DNA of 13,397 nt from Burkholderiales bacterium (GTDB lineage: Bacteria > Pseudomonadota > Gammaproteobacteria > Burkholderiales > Burkholderiaceae_C). A program made the position numbers and the translations under genes. Where the stretch lies: the NCBI GenBank assembly GCA_947474415.1, contig CANJKD010000010.1:1-13397 (forward strand), in the 5' to 3' direction. Of the stretch, positions 5,917 through 13,396 are shown piece by piece; position 1 is the first letter of the stretch; each line of letters starts with the position of its first letter. The notes below the pieces were generated by a model, which was given only the letters and a program-made list of their open reading frames with translations, did no database searches and was not told the DNA's origin.

Positions 5917-8136
5917 TCAGCGCCCCAACTGCCGCCACAGGTAGCTGTACTCCAGCGCCTGCAGGTGCGCGCGTTGCGCGTTGTCGGCCGCGCCGCCATG
6001 GCCGCCCTCGGTGTTCTCGTAGTACAGCATCGGGTGGCCCTGGGCCAGCATCAGCGCGGCCATCTTGCGGGCGTGTCCGGGGTGCACGCGGTCGTCGCGG
6101 GTGGAGGTGGTGAACAGCACCTCGGGGTAGGTCGCGCCCGGCTTCAGGTTTTGATACGGGCTGTACTTCGAGATGAAGGACCACTCCGCCGGGTCGTCCG
6201 GGTTGCCGTATTCGGCCATCCACGAGGCGCCGGCCAGCAGCGTGTGGAAGCGCCGCATGTCGAGCAGCGGCACAGCGCAGACCACGGCATTGAACAGTTC
6301 GGGGCGCTGCGTGAAGGTGGCGCCCACCAGCAGGCCGCCGTTGCTGCCGCCCATGATGCCCAAGTGCTTCGGGCGCGTCACTTTCGTGTGGATCAGGTCT
6401 TCGGCCACCGCCGCGAAGTCGTCGTAGCTGCGCTGCTTGTCGGCCTTGATGGCGCTGCGGTGCCAGGCCGGGCCGTACTCGCCACCGCCCCGGATGTTGG
6501 CCACCACCAGCACGCCACCGCGCTCAAACCACGCGCGGCCGTACAGGCCGGAATAGAAGGGGTTGAGCGAGACCTCGAAGCCGCCGTAACCGTACAGCAG
6601 CGTCGGGTTGGCGGCGTCGGCTGTGGCGCCCTTCGGCCAGATGATGAAGTAGGGCACGCGCGTGCCGTCTTTCGAGCTGGCGAAACGTTGTTCCGCGCGC
6701 ATGCCGGTGGCGTCGAACAGGGCCGGGCGGGCCTTCAGCAATTCGGGCTTCGCACCGTCCCGCCCGATCAGCAGCGAATCGGGCGTGAGGAAGTCGCTGT
6801 AGCTCAGCAGGTAGTCGTTGGCGTGTCGGTCGTCGGCGAGTTCGCTGTCGTGCAGGCTGCCCACGCCGATGGTGCCTGGGCGCTCTGTCGCTTCCTCCCC
6901 GGTTGCTGCGCCCGCGCCGGGGGCGGCGATGGCGCCGCGCACGAAGCTGCTGGCTGCGCTGTCCGCAGTGCCGGTCTTGCGCCAGAGTTCGAGCCGGCTG
7001 CTGACGTTGTCGATCAGGTTGACGATCACCATGTCGCGCGTGGCGGTGTAGCTGCTGAGCGAGCGTGTGGCCGTGGGCGTGAAAAGCGGCGTCAGGTTGC
7101 GCTCGCCGCGCAGCCAGGCGGCGGCGTCCGCCACCAGCAGCGAGCCGGCAGGAAAGCGCTGCTCGCCGGGCTGCCAGTCGCTGCGGATCTTCAGCAGCAG
7201 GCTGTCACGCAGGAAGCTGAAGGAAGCATCGTCTGGGATGTCGAACGGCACCTGCTCGCCGCCTTGCAGCAGCCACACCTTGCGGTGAAAAAAATCGACG
7301 CTGCGGGTGAACCAGGTGCGTTCGAAGCCGAGGGTTCTGTCGACCGTGACGCCGGCCGCCACGTCGCCGCGTTCGCCTTCGAACACCGTCACCGCCTCGG
7401 CCAGTGGCGTGCCGCGCGCCCAACGCTTGACGATGCGCGGGTAGCCGGAATCGGTCAGCGAGCCGGGACCGAAATCGGTGCCCACGTACACCGTTTCGGC
7501 GTCGATCCAGTTGATGTTGGACTTCGCCTCCGGCAGCGCGAAGCCGCCATCGACGAAACGCCTGGCCACGGCGTCGAACTCGCGCACGACCGTCGCGTCG
7601 GCACCGCCGCGCGACAGCGAAACCAGGCAGCGCCGGTAGTCGGGCCCGAGGCAGGTCGAGCCGGCCCAGACCCAGTTCTCGCCTTCGGCCTGGCCAAGGG
7701 CGTCGAGGTCGAGCACGGTCTCCCAGGCGGGCCGGGCTTGGCGGTACTCGGCCAGGGTGGTGCGCCGCCACAGACCGCGCTTGTGGTCCTCGTCCTGCCA
7801 CAGGTTGTAGAAGAAGTCGCCGCGCCGCGTGACATTCGGGATGCGGTCTTTCGAGTCCAGCACGGCCAGCAGCTGCGCGCGCAGCGGCGCGTACTCGGGC
7901 CGCGCCGTCAGCAGCGTTTCGCTGACCGCGTTGCGCTCGCGCACCCAGGCCAGCGCAGGCTCACCTTGCACGTCTTCGAGCCAGCCGAAGGCGGTGTCGG
8001 GTGGGGTGCTGCCGGTGATCGAAGCAGCAGCAGAGGCAGGCGCATCGGCCTTCGGCGTTTGTGGCATGGCGGGGCTCGTGAGGAAGGCGAGTGCTGCGGC
8101 TGCAGCCCAGGCCGGGTGAAGGCCGTGAAAGCTCAT
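5917..8136 (-). CDS. Prolyl oligopeptidase family serine peptidase (S9A), secreted
   Basis: The 739-residue protein has an N-terminal export signal (MSFHGLHPAWAAAAALAFLTSPAM), so it likely acts in the periplasm, cutting short peptides after proline or related residues. After a linker come the S9 N-terminal segment (FGWLEDVQGEPALAWVRERN), a seven-blade propeller of roughly 350 residues, and the alpha/beta-hydrolase domain from about residue 470. The catalytic triad is visible: Ser598 in GGSNGG, Asp681 or 682 in TRDDRVHP and His713 in EGGHGG. NPTLLYGYGGFEVSLNP and ANIRGGGEYGPAWH are further family marks. Length is normal for S9A with a signal peptide. A low-complexity insert, ASSFVRGAIAAPGAGAATGEE (near residues 395-415), falls within the propeller. 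The start at ATG 8136 is supported by the signal peptide. Confidence 0.92.
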   Translation of the reverse strand: MSFHGLHPAWAAAAALAFLTSPAMPQTPKADAPASAAASITGSTPPDTAFGWLEDVQGEPALAWVRERNAVSETLLTARPEYAPLRAQLLAVLDSKDRIPNVTRRGDFFYNLWQDEDHKRGLWRRTTLAEYRQARPAWETVLDLDALGQAEGENWVWAGSTCLGPDYRRCLVSLSRGGADATVVREFDAVARRFVDGGFALPEAKSNINWIDAETVYVGTDFGPGSLTDSGYPRIVKRWARGTPLAEAVTVFEGERGDVAAGVTVDRTLGFERTWFTRSVDFFHRKVWLLQGGEQVPFDIPDDASFSFLRDSLLLKIRSDWQPGEQRFPAGSLLVADAAAWLRGERNLTPLFTPTATRSLSSYTATRDMVIVNLIDNVSSRLELWRKTGTADSAASSFVRGAIAAPGAGAATGEEATERPGTIGVGSLHDSELADDRHANDYLLSYSDFLTPDSLLIGRDGAKPELLKARPALFDATGMRAEQRFASSKDGTRVPYFIIWPKGATADAANPTLLYGYGGFEVSLNPFYSGLYGRAWFERGGVLVVANIRGGGEYGPAWHRSAIKADKQRSYDDFAAVAEDLIHTKVTRPKHLGIMGGSNGGLLVGATFTQRPELFNAVVCAVPLLDMRRFHTLLAGASWMAEYGNPDDPAEWSFISKYSPYQNLKPGATYPEVLFTTSTRDDRVHPGHARKMAALMLAQGHPMLYYENTEGGHGGAADNAQRAHLQALEYSYLWRQLGR

Positions 8137-8210
8137 TCTTGGGACTTTACTGGTGCGGCCGGCACCGGCGAACCGGCGCTGGCCCGTGTGGGTATTTCAG
8201 GGCGGCGCGG

Positions 8211-9551
8211 CTACCTCACGCTGCGGTAGCGGCTCACTTCCAACGCAGTCACGGCCGGCGCCGCATGGCCCCAGCTGCCGCGCACGAACGTCAACACTTG
8301 CGCCACTTCCGCGTCGTTCAACACGGTGGCGAACGGCGGCATGCCGAAGGGGCGCGGGTTGCCGGCGGTGGCCGGCGCGAAGCCGCCTTCCACCACCATG
8401 TGCACCGCGTTGGCGGGTGTGTGCATCGCGACTGCGCGGTTGCCCGCCAGTGCCGGGTAGATGGCGGCCACGCCTTCGCCGCGCTCGCCGTGGCAGTCCG
8501 CGCAATGCTGTTCGTACAGCTTGGCGCCGGGGCCGGCCATGGCGGCGGTGGTGGAGGTGGTGGTGGACAGGCCGGGCCCGCCAGCGGCGCGCTGCTCGCC
8601 GGTCTGCGTGGTCAGTGGCAATGCCTTCAAGTAGCTCGCCATCGCACCCAGGTCGGCATCCGACAGGTGCTGTGTGCTGCCCGATACCACCTCGCTCATC
8701 GGCCCGGCCACGGCCACCAGTGTGCCGTGCGGTGCGGCGACGCCGGTCTTCAGCAGCGCGATGATGTCTGGCAGGTCCCACGTGGCCACGCTGGCCTCGC
8801 GTGCGGACGTGAGCGACGGCGCATACCAGTTCTGCACCGGGATCAAGCCGCCCGCCAGGTCGAGCGGGCTGGCCGTGGCACCCAGTGCGTTGCGGCTGGC
8901 GTGGCAGGCGTTGCAATGGCCCAGCCCTTCGACGAGGTAAGCGCCGCGGTTCCACTTGGCCGGGCGGGCGGCGTCTGGCATGTGCACGGCTGGCCGGAAA
9001 TACAGTGCGCGCCAGACCGCGAGTGCGGCTTGCTGGTCGAACGGAGAAAGCAGTTCGTGCGCCCGGTTCGGCTGTGCCACGGCGGGCAGGCTGCGCAGGT
9101 AGGCGTGCAGCGCGTCGGCGTCCTCGCGCGTCACGCGGGTGTAGTTCGGGTATGGGAAGGCGGGGTACAAAAGGCGCCCGTCGCGCGAGCGGCCGTGGTG
9201 CAGCGCGCGCCAGAAATCGGCGGCTGACCAGGCACCGATGCCGGTGTTCGCGTCGGGCGTCAGGTTCGGCGCATACACCGTGCCGAACGGCGTGGGTACG
9301 CCGCGTCCACCCGCATACGGCGCGCCGCCAGTGGTGGTGTGGCAGCCCATGCAGTTGCCGGCCCGCGCGATGTAGGCGCCGCGCGCGATCTGCGCTGCCG
9401 ACGGCGTGGCGGCCGGCGCGGCAGGGCGGGCGCCCGGGCCCTCTTCACCGCGCACGTTGAGCCAATAGACCAGGGCGACGGCTGCAACCGATGCCGCGAG
9501 CAGCGCACCCAGCGCCAGCACGGCCGGCGTCAACCGCGATGCGGCCCTCAT
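8211..9551 (-). CDS. Membrane-anchored triheme cytochrome c (alcohol/gluconate dehydrogenase cytochrome-subunit type)
   Basis: The 446-residue protein has one N-terminal transmembrane segment (about residues 8-31, LTPAVLALGALLAASVAAVALVYW in character) and three heme c sites: CMGCH (67-71), CNACH (213-217) and CADCH (350-354). The pattern of a first domain with GGRGVPTPFGTVYAPNLTPD, a second with GAYLVEGLGHCNACH and a third with YEQHCADCHGERGEG is that of triheme cytochrome subunits. These pass electrons from periplasmic membrane-bound dehydrogenases to ubiquinone or terminal oxidases. The start is ATG 9551, overlapping the upstream TGA in ATGA. The longer frame to 9863 reads antisense-like sequence and would hide the membrane anchor. 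A Thr/Ser-rich linker (TTTSTT) separates domains 2 and 3. No dehydrogenase subunit lies in the window. Confidence 0.9.
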   Translation of the reverse strand: MRAASRLTPAVLALGALLAASVAAVALVYWLNVRGEEGPGARPAAPAATPSAAQIARGAYIARAGNCMGCHTTTGGAPYAGGRGVPTPFGTVYAPNLTPDANTGIGAWSAADFWRALHHGRSRDGRLLYPAFPYPNYTRVTREDADALHAYLRSLPAVAQPNRAHELLSPFDQQAALAVWRALYFRPAVHMPDAARPAKWNRGAYLVEGLGHCNACHASRNALGATASPLDLAGGLIPVQNWYAPSLTSAREASVATWDLPDIIALLKTGVAAPHGTLVAVAGPMSEVVSGSTQHLSDADLGAMASYLKALPLTTQTGEQRAAGGPGLSTTTSTTAAMAGPGAKLYEQHCADCHGERGEGVAAIYPALAGNRAVAMHTPANAVHMVVEGGFAPATAGNPRPFGMPPFATVLNDAEVAQVLTFVRGSWGHAAPAVTALEVSRYRSVR

Positions 9552-10315
9552 GGCTTCGCACCCGGTGCGGCAGCGCCGTCGGGCACCAACGCCGCGACCC
9601 CACCGCAACGCATCGGCAGGGGCGCCGGCAAAGCCTGCGCCGGCTTCGCGCCGGGGGGCACCGGCTGCGCCGCGAGCCATTGCGACAAGGCCGCGATGTC
9701 TTGCGGCGCGAGTGCCTTCGCGACCTGCGCCATGCAGTCGGGTTCGAAGGCATGGCGGTTGCCCGTGCGCCAGGCGCCGAGCTGGGCGTTCAGGTAGTCG
9801 CGCGGCATGCCGATCAGCGCCGGAATGGCCGGCGCCACACCCATCAGCGCGGCGCCGTGGCACTGCACGCAGGCGGGGACGCGCAGGGCGGCGTCGCCCC
9901 GCAGCACCAACGTCTCACCGCGGCTCAAGGCGTCGACACTCCCGGTGGCCACTTGCGGCGCCGGGTAGGCCACATCGAGGCTGGCGAAGTGCTCGGCGAT
10001 CTCGCGCAGGTAGTCGTCGGTCAGCGGCGCGAGCAGCTGGTTCATCAGGCCGTAGGAACGCCGGCCGTCACGGAAGCCCAGCAGCTGGTGGTAGAGGTAG
10101 CCCGCCGGCTTGCCGGCAATGCGCGGGTAGTAGCCATCGCTCGCAGCCCGACCCTGCTGGCCGTGGCAGCCTGTGCAGGCCTGCACGCGCTGCGCGATCG
10201 TGTCTTCGACTTTCGGTGCGGCAACGGCGTTGCCGCAGCCGAGCGAAACCGCCAATGCGAAGGTGACCCCGAGCCCGAACCCAAACGTCGTGGCGGTGGT
10301 TCGGCTCCGGATCAT
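9548..10315 (-). CDS. Diheme cytochrome c, c4-type
   Basis: The 255-residue protein is probably exported, with a signal segment TFGFGLGVTFALAVSLGCGNAVA. The first heme site is CTGCH (47-51) with a likely axial Met in YGLMNQLLAPLTDDYLREIAEHF (Met91). The second is CVQCH (149-153) with a likely Met in CMAQVAKALAPQDIAALSQWL (Met195). The two-domain repeat, each with YL-HQL/NAQL-F/A-R and a Met-containing C-terminal helix, is the cytochrome c4 fold, a periplasmic electron shuttle. The start ATG 10315 overlaps the paiB-like stop in ATGA, and the stop overlaps the next cytochrome start in ATGA, so all three are translationally coupled. The last 35 residues are a Pro/Ala-rich tail. It probably hands electrons to or takes them from the triheme protein. 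Confidence 0.88.
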   Translation of the reverse strand: MIRSRTTATTFGFGLGVTFALAVSLGCGNAVAAPKVEDTIAQRVQACTGCHGQQGRAASDGYYPRIAGKPAGYLYHQLLGFRDGRRSYGLMNQLLAPLTDDYLREIAEHFASLDVAYPAPQVATGSVDALSRGETLVLRGDAALRVPACVQCHGAALMGVAPAIPALIGMPRDYLNAQLGAWRTGNRHAFEPDCMAQVAKALAPQDIAALSQWLAAQPVPPGAKPAQALPAPLPMRCGGVAALVPDGAAAPGAKP

Positions 10316-10953
10316 GTTTCGGGTGGCGTTGCCCGGCCACCCAGCAGCGCCGCGCCCACCACGCCAGCATCGTGCAGGCCCTGCACCACGCCGGCCCGGT
10401 CGACGGCCGAGCGGTTCTGGCTCACCTTCCACTTGCCGGTGAGCGCGGTCAGCACGATCTCGATGCCGACGATGGCGCCCAGCATCGATGCGATGTAGGC
10501 CTCGGGTGCATCGCTCACGGCCCAGGGCTTGGTGCGCTTCGTTTCATGCGTGTCGGTGAGCCGCGTGACGAAGGCGTGCAGCCAGGCCGCGTCTTCGATG
10601 GCGCGCAGTTCGCCGCGCGCCTGCACCATCAAGTAGTTCCAGGTCGGCACCACCTTGCCATGCTCGGCCTTGCTCGCGTAGAACGACGGCGACACATAGG
10701 CCTGCGGGCCCTGGAACACGACCAGCGACGGCTTGTCGCGCCGCGCTTCGCGCCACAGCGGGTTCGCGCGCGCCACATGGGCGCGCAAGATGCCGGGGCC
10801 GCCGGCCGGGTCGGCGTCGAGCACGAAGGGCACGGCGTTCGCCTGCAGCTCGCCGCCACCGTCTTGCGTGACCAGCAGGCCGAGCGGGTGGGCGAGCAGC
10901 AAGCCGTGCAGCAGCTCGGGGCGCTTTTCTTCGAAGTGGATGGGCAGGTACAT
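10312..10953 (-). CDS. PaiB-like FMN-binding split-barrel protein
   Basis: The 213-residue protein begins MYLPIHFEE, the standard N-terminus of PaiB proteins. It contains the flavin-site segment LVVFQGPQAYVSPSFYASK followed by KVVPTWNYLMVQARG, and ends with the family's C-terminal EIVLTALTGKWKVSQNRS. PaiB of Bacillus subtilis is described as a negative transcriptional regulator, and the fold binds FMN. Many family members are annotated only by similarity, so a redox or flavin-dependent enzymatic role is equally possible. It is the first gene of a three-gene unit with two cytochromes c and shares a 4-base overlap with the second gene. The start ATG 10953 matches the family N-terminus exactly, though no strong ribosome site precedes it. 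Confidence 0.88.
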   Translation of the reverse strand: MYLPIHFEEKRPELLHGLLLAHPLGLLVTQDGGGELQANAVPFVLDADPAGGPGILRAHVARANPLWREARRDKPSLVVFQGPQAYVSPSFYASKAEHGKVVPTWNYLMVQARGELRAIEDAAWLHAFVTRLTDTHETKRTKPWAVSDAPEAYIASMLGAIVGIEIVLTALTGKWKVSQNRSAVDRAGVVQGLHDAGVVGAALLGGRATPPET

Positions 10954-11052
10954 GGCGTGGCTGACGCAGTGGGCCGATGGGGCGTTGCGTCAAGTGTGCC
11001 CTGAACCGCAGGCCTTGCCAAGCCGGGCCAAATCAGGCCGGGCCAGAGCGGG

Positions 11053-11967
11053 TCAATGCAGCATGGGCACCGTGCCTGCCGCCACTTGCGGCCGGTGCCG
11101 CGCCATCCACACGGCTGACCACTGGCGGAACGCCGACGCCGGCATCGGACGGTCCATGTGGTGGCCCTGGGCCTCGTCGCAGTTCAGCTCGCGCAGCAGG
11201 TCCCAGGCCTTGGCGCTCTCCACCCCTTCGGCCACCACCGTGAGCCCGAGCTTGTGCGCCAGGTCGATGGTCGACCGCACGATCTTCGCGTCGTCGAGTT
11301 TGGTCTCCATGCTGAGCACGAAAGACTTGTCGATCTTCAGCTCGTCCACCGGCAAGCGCTTCAGGCAGGCGAGCGACGAATAGCCGGTGCCGAAGTCGTT
11401 GATCGACAGCTTGAAGCCCAGGGCGAGCCGAACCCCACGAAGCCAAGCAGGGTGACCGCGGCCAGCGCGAGCTGCAGGTCGCGCGGCGGGCGCCCGGCCG
11501 CACGGCCGCGTTGATCGACACCGACCCCATTGGCATTGCCGCGCCTGCCGCAGAGCCGCCACCCTTCAACCCGGCGGCCTGTGCGAAACCCAGGGCCTGA
11601 TCGGCGGGCAGGCTGCTCAGTGCCACAGCCCCGGGGTGCATCGCCTGCTGCCCGCGCGAGCAGCGTGACGTCGAGTGCCGACAGGCTCTTCATCGCGCGT
11701 GCCAGCTTCGTGTCGAGCGGCACGCCCATCAACACCCAGCCGACCCGCACCGGCGCCTCCATCGGCACGCCATGTGAAGTCGTTGGCCAGCAGGGCAGCT
11801 TCGGTGGCGCCGCTGCGCGCGCCGTGGTGGCCCAGCACCGAGGCGATGGTCTCGGCATCGTTCGACTGCACGGCAGAGCGGAAGCCATCGTCGGCCTCGC
11901 GCAGGCGTGCGCCTTCGCTGAGCTTCTGCGCATTTTGGTCCAGCAGGCTTTGCAGCACCCGCTCGCC
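11053..11967 (-). pseudogene. Sensor/EAL cyclic-di-GMP phosphodiesterase, deleted and frameshifted
   Basis: Pieces of one multidomain signalling protein follow each other in three frames. A periplasmic sensor part (VLQSLLDQNAQKLSEGARL...AVQSNDAETIASVLGHHGAR..AALLANDF, 11776-11967) breaks. It resumes as APVRVGWVLMG-PLDTKLARAMKSLSALDVTLL, and shifts again near 11629-11636 in a run of Cs and Gs to AVALSSLPADQAL. A membrane helix LQLALAAVTLLGFVGF then joins, near 11428 and in another frame, the second half of an EAL domain: LGFKLSINDFGTGYSSL, LKIDKSFV, VVAEGVE, and a stop at 11053. HAMP, any GGDEF domain and the EAL motif half are gone. The metal-binding DDFGTGYS reads NDFGTGYS. It cannot hydrolyse cyclic di-GMP. 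Sequence between the lesions is well conserved, suggesting recent decay. Confidence 0.78.
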
Positions 11968-12342
11968 GGCGAACCAGGGCGTGTCGGCCACCACCACCCA
12001 GGCGGCCATGCGGTCGTGGATGTTGCAGCCGAGCATGGCCACGGCGGGCTTGTTGAACCGCAGCGGCGTGCCGGCTGTGATGAGCATCACCCGAGGGCTG
12101 AACTGGCGTTTCGCCTGCGAGATTTCCAGATCGGCCATCGGCTTCACGGCGGCCTTGCCCGAGGCCGGTTCGCGCAGCGCGATGGCATCGAGCAGCGGCT
12201 GGCCGGCGGCGTCGGTGATGCCCAGGTTCAGCGCGGCGGCCTGTGTGAACAGCGGCGTGCCGATGAACAGTGCAAGGCAGGCGATCCGGCACGACGCGCT
12301 TGAGCCTGAAGAGAAGAATCGAAAGGGTGATGTGGTCGTCAT
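11968..12342 (-). pseudogene. 'Methylamine utilization' cupredoxin-like protein, fused remnant
   Basis: ATG 12342 begins MTTTSPFRFF, followed by an export signal (RIACLALFIGTPLFTQAAA). Then come ALREPASGKAAVKPMADLEISQAKRQFSPRVMLITAGTP and FNKPAVAMLGCNIHDRMAAWVVVADTPWFA. Relatives I recognise have between AGTP and the FDKPGVA-LGCNIHD stretch about 25 more residues, a DTVRHHVYSFS region with copper-site histidines; that part is missing here. After WFA the frame runs without a stop into the sensor part of the neighbouring phosphodiesterase, so the gene's own C-terminus is gone. In related genomes, as I recall, the two genes are neighbours, so a deletion across their junction explains the fusion. 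The composite frame stays open to 11617 but would make a nonsensical protein. Confidence 0.68.
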
Positions 12343-12464
12343 GCCGTCGTGCCCGTGCGTGGCGCACGGACCCATGGATGGCCCGCTCACGGGCTATCGG
12401 CGGGCATGGGGTGAACTGAAGCGGGCGGCGTGCTGCGAGAGGTGCTACTGCCACCGCGCCCAGC

Positions 12465-12486
12465 CTTCGCGCTTGCAAGCGCGAAG
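12465..12486. other. Perfect 22-bp palindrome between the cupredoxin remnant and mnmA
   Basis: The arms CTTCGCGCTTG and CAAGCGCGAAG meet with no spacer, making a perfect 11-base inverted repeat in the spacer between mnmA (which reads leftward and ends at 12536) and the start of the decayed gene at 12342. There is no T-run next to it, so a simple Rho-independent terminator is unlikely. It could be an operator for the decayed gene or a short mobile palindrome. Confidence 0.6.
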
Positions 12487-12506
12487 TCCTTCGCCAGCCA
12501 CAAGGC

Positions 12507-12534
12507 CCCGCGCAGGCGGGCCCTTTTGCGCGGG
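12507..12534 (-). terminator. Putative terminator hairpin of mnmA
   Basis: CCCGCGCA (12507-12514) pairs perfectly with TGCGCGGG (12527-12534) around a 12-base loop, starting 2 bp after the mnmA stop codon. On the minus strand AAAAGGGCCCGC lies inside the structure. The layout resembles intrinsic terminators of GC-rich betaproteobacteria, but the following T-run is weak (CCTTGTGG). Confidence 0.55.
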
Positions 12535-12535
12535 C

Positions 12536-13396
12536 TCAGCCGGCGATCACGCCACCGCCGAGGCACACATCGCCGTCATAGACCACGGCCGATTGGCCGG
12601 GCGTGACGGCCCATTGCGGCGCGTCGAAGCGGAGCTCGAAGGCCGTGCCTGCGGCGCCCGCCGCGAAGGCACAGGGCGCGTCCTGCTGGCGGTAGCGCGT
12701 CTTCGCCGCAAGCGCCCCCGGATGCGCACCCGACGCCGGCGCGTGGCCCGCAACCCAGCTCGTGTCGGTCGCGTGCAGCGTGGCCGACAGCAGCCACGGG
12801 TGGTCGTGGCCCTGCACGGCGTAGAGCGTGTTCGTGGCCATGTTCTTGCGGGCGACGAACCACGCACCATGGTCACCGCCACCGCGCACCGCGCCGCGGT
12901 CCTTCAGCCCGCCGATGCCGATGCCCTTGCGCTGGCCGAGCGTGTAGAAACTCAGGCCCACGTGCTGGCCGACCGTGCGGCCGCGGTCGTCCATGATCGG
13001 CCCCGGCGTGTTCGCGAGGTAGCGGTTCAGGAACTCGCGAAACGGCCGCTCGCCGATGAAGCAGATGCCGGTCGAGTCTTTCTTCCGCGCGTTCGGCAGG
13101 CCGATTTCGGCGGCAATGCGCCGCACCTCGGTCTTGGGCAGTTCGCCGATCGGGAACAGCGTTTTCGACAGCTGTGCCTGCGTCAGGCGGTGCAGGAAGT
13201 AGCTCTGGTCCTTCAGCGGGTCGAGGCCTTTCAGCAGCTGAAAGGTGGTCGCCGCCACGTCGCTGCGCTCCTGCCCCCCGAGGGGGCGCGAGCCGCCTTG
13301 GGGCGGCCCGGCGACGGCTCGGCCGTCGACTTCGCGCACGCGGGCGCTGTCGGCCGCGCCCGCGGATGATTCGTCATCGGGGCCACCGGCCAAGCC
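12536..13396 (-). CDS. mnmA: tRNA-specific 2-thiouridylase MnmA, C-terminal part, cut by window edge
   Basis: MnmA activates U34 of Lys, Glu and Gln tRNAs with ATP and inserts sulfur to give 2-thiouridine. Visible are [43 protein letters not shown] and the catalytic-cysteine motif [14 protein letters not shown] (Cys at codon 13063-13061). After that come [21 protein letters not shown] and a C-terminal barrel ending [12 protein letters not shown]. The N-terminal PP-loop domain is outside the window; the TTG at 13393 is not a real start, since the frame is open to the edge. Normally a short turn links VREVDGR to LLKGLD. Here about 25 extra residues ([20 protein letters not shown] and following, 13244-13318) are inserted in frame, encoded by a hairpin-rich repeat. 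The insert falls in a loop, so the enzyme may still work. Confidence 0.92.
   Translation of the reverse strand, partial: GLAGGPDDESSAGAADSARVREVDGRAVAGPPQGGSRPLGGQERSDVAATTFQLLKGLDPLKDQSYFLHRLTQAQLSKTLFPIGELPKTEVRRIAAEIGLPNARKKDSTGICFIGERPFREFLNRYLANTPGPIMDDRGRTVGQHVGLSFYTLGQRKGIGIGGLKDRGAVRGGGDHGAWFVARKNMATNTLYAVQGHDHPWLLSATLHATDTSWVAGHAPASGAHPGALAAKTRYRQQDAPCAFAAGAAGTAFELRFDAPQWAVTPGQSAVVYDGDVCLGGGVIAG
13273..13328. repeat. Three tandem GC hairpins (REP-like) inside mnmA
   Basis: Three perfect inverted repeats follow each other. At 13273-13287 a 6-bp stem GCCCCC/GGGGGC encloses a CGA triloop. At 13292-13307 GCCGCC/GGCGGC encloses TTGG. At 13312-13328 a 7-bp stem CGACGGC/GCCGTCG encloses a TCG triloop. 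The composition resembles a repeat family I associate with intergenic regions of Comamonadaceae and relatives. Here it lies within the coding frame of mnmA and adds a Pro/Gly-rich loop. Confidence 0.75.

Noticed and set aside
5506..8229. A 907-codon open frame on the plus strand opposite the prolyl oligopeptidase
   Set aside because: It is a mirror of a GC-rich gene whose minus-strand product has a full catalytic triad and signal peptide. The plus-strand product is Arg/Ala/His/Gln-rich with no recognisable domain.
9552..9863. N-terminal extension of the triheme cytochrome frame up to 9863
   Set aside because: The extra residues are out-of-frame translation of the diheme cytochrome gene. Starting at ATG 9551 gives a membrane anchor at the right place and an ATGA overlap.
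10316..10432. N-terminal extension of the diheme cytochrome frame
   Set aside because: It is Gly/Arg/Pro-rich text overlapping the end of the PaiB-like gene. The internal ATG at 10315 is followed by a proper export signal.
11675..13369. A 564-codon plus-strand frame across the pseudogenes and mnmA
   Set aside because: It spans several unrelated minus-strand genes and a terminator hairpin, and shows no family resemblance. It is a GC-bias artefact.
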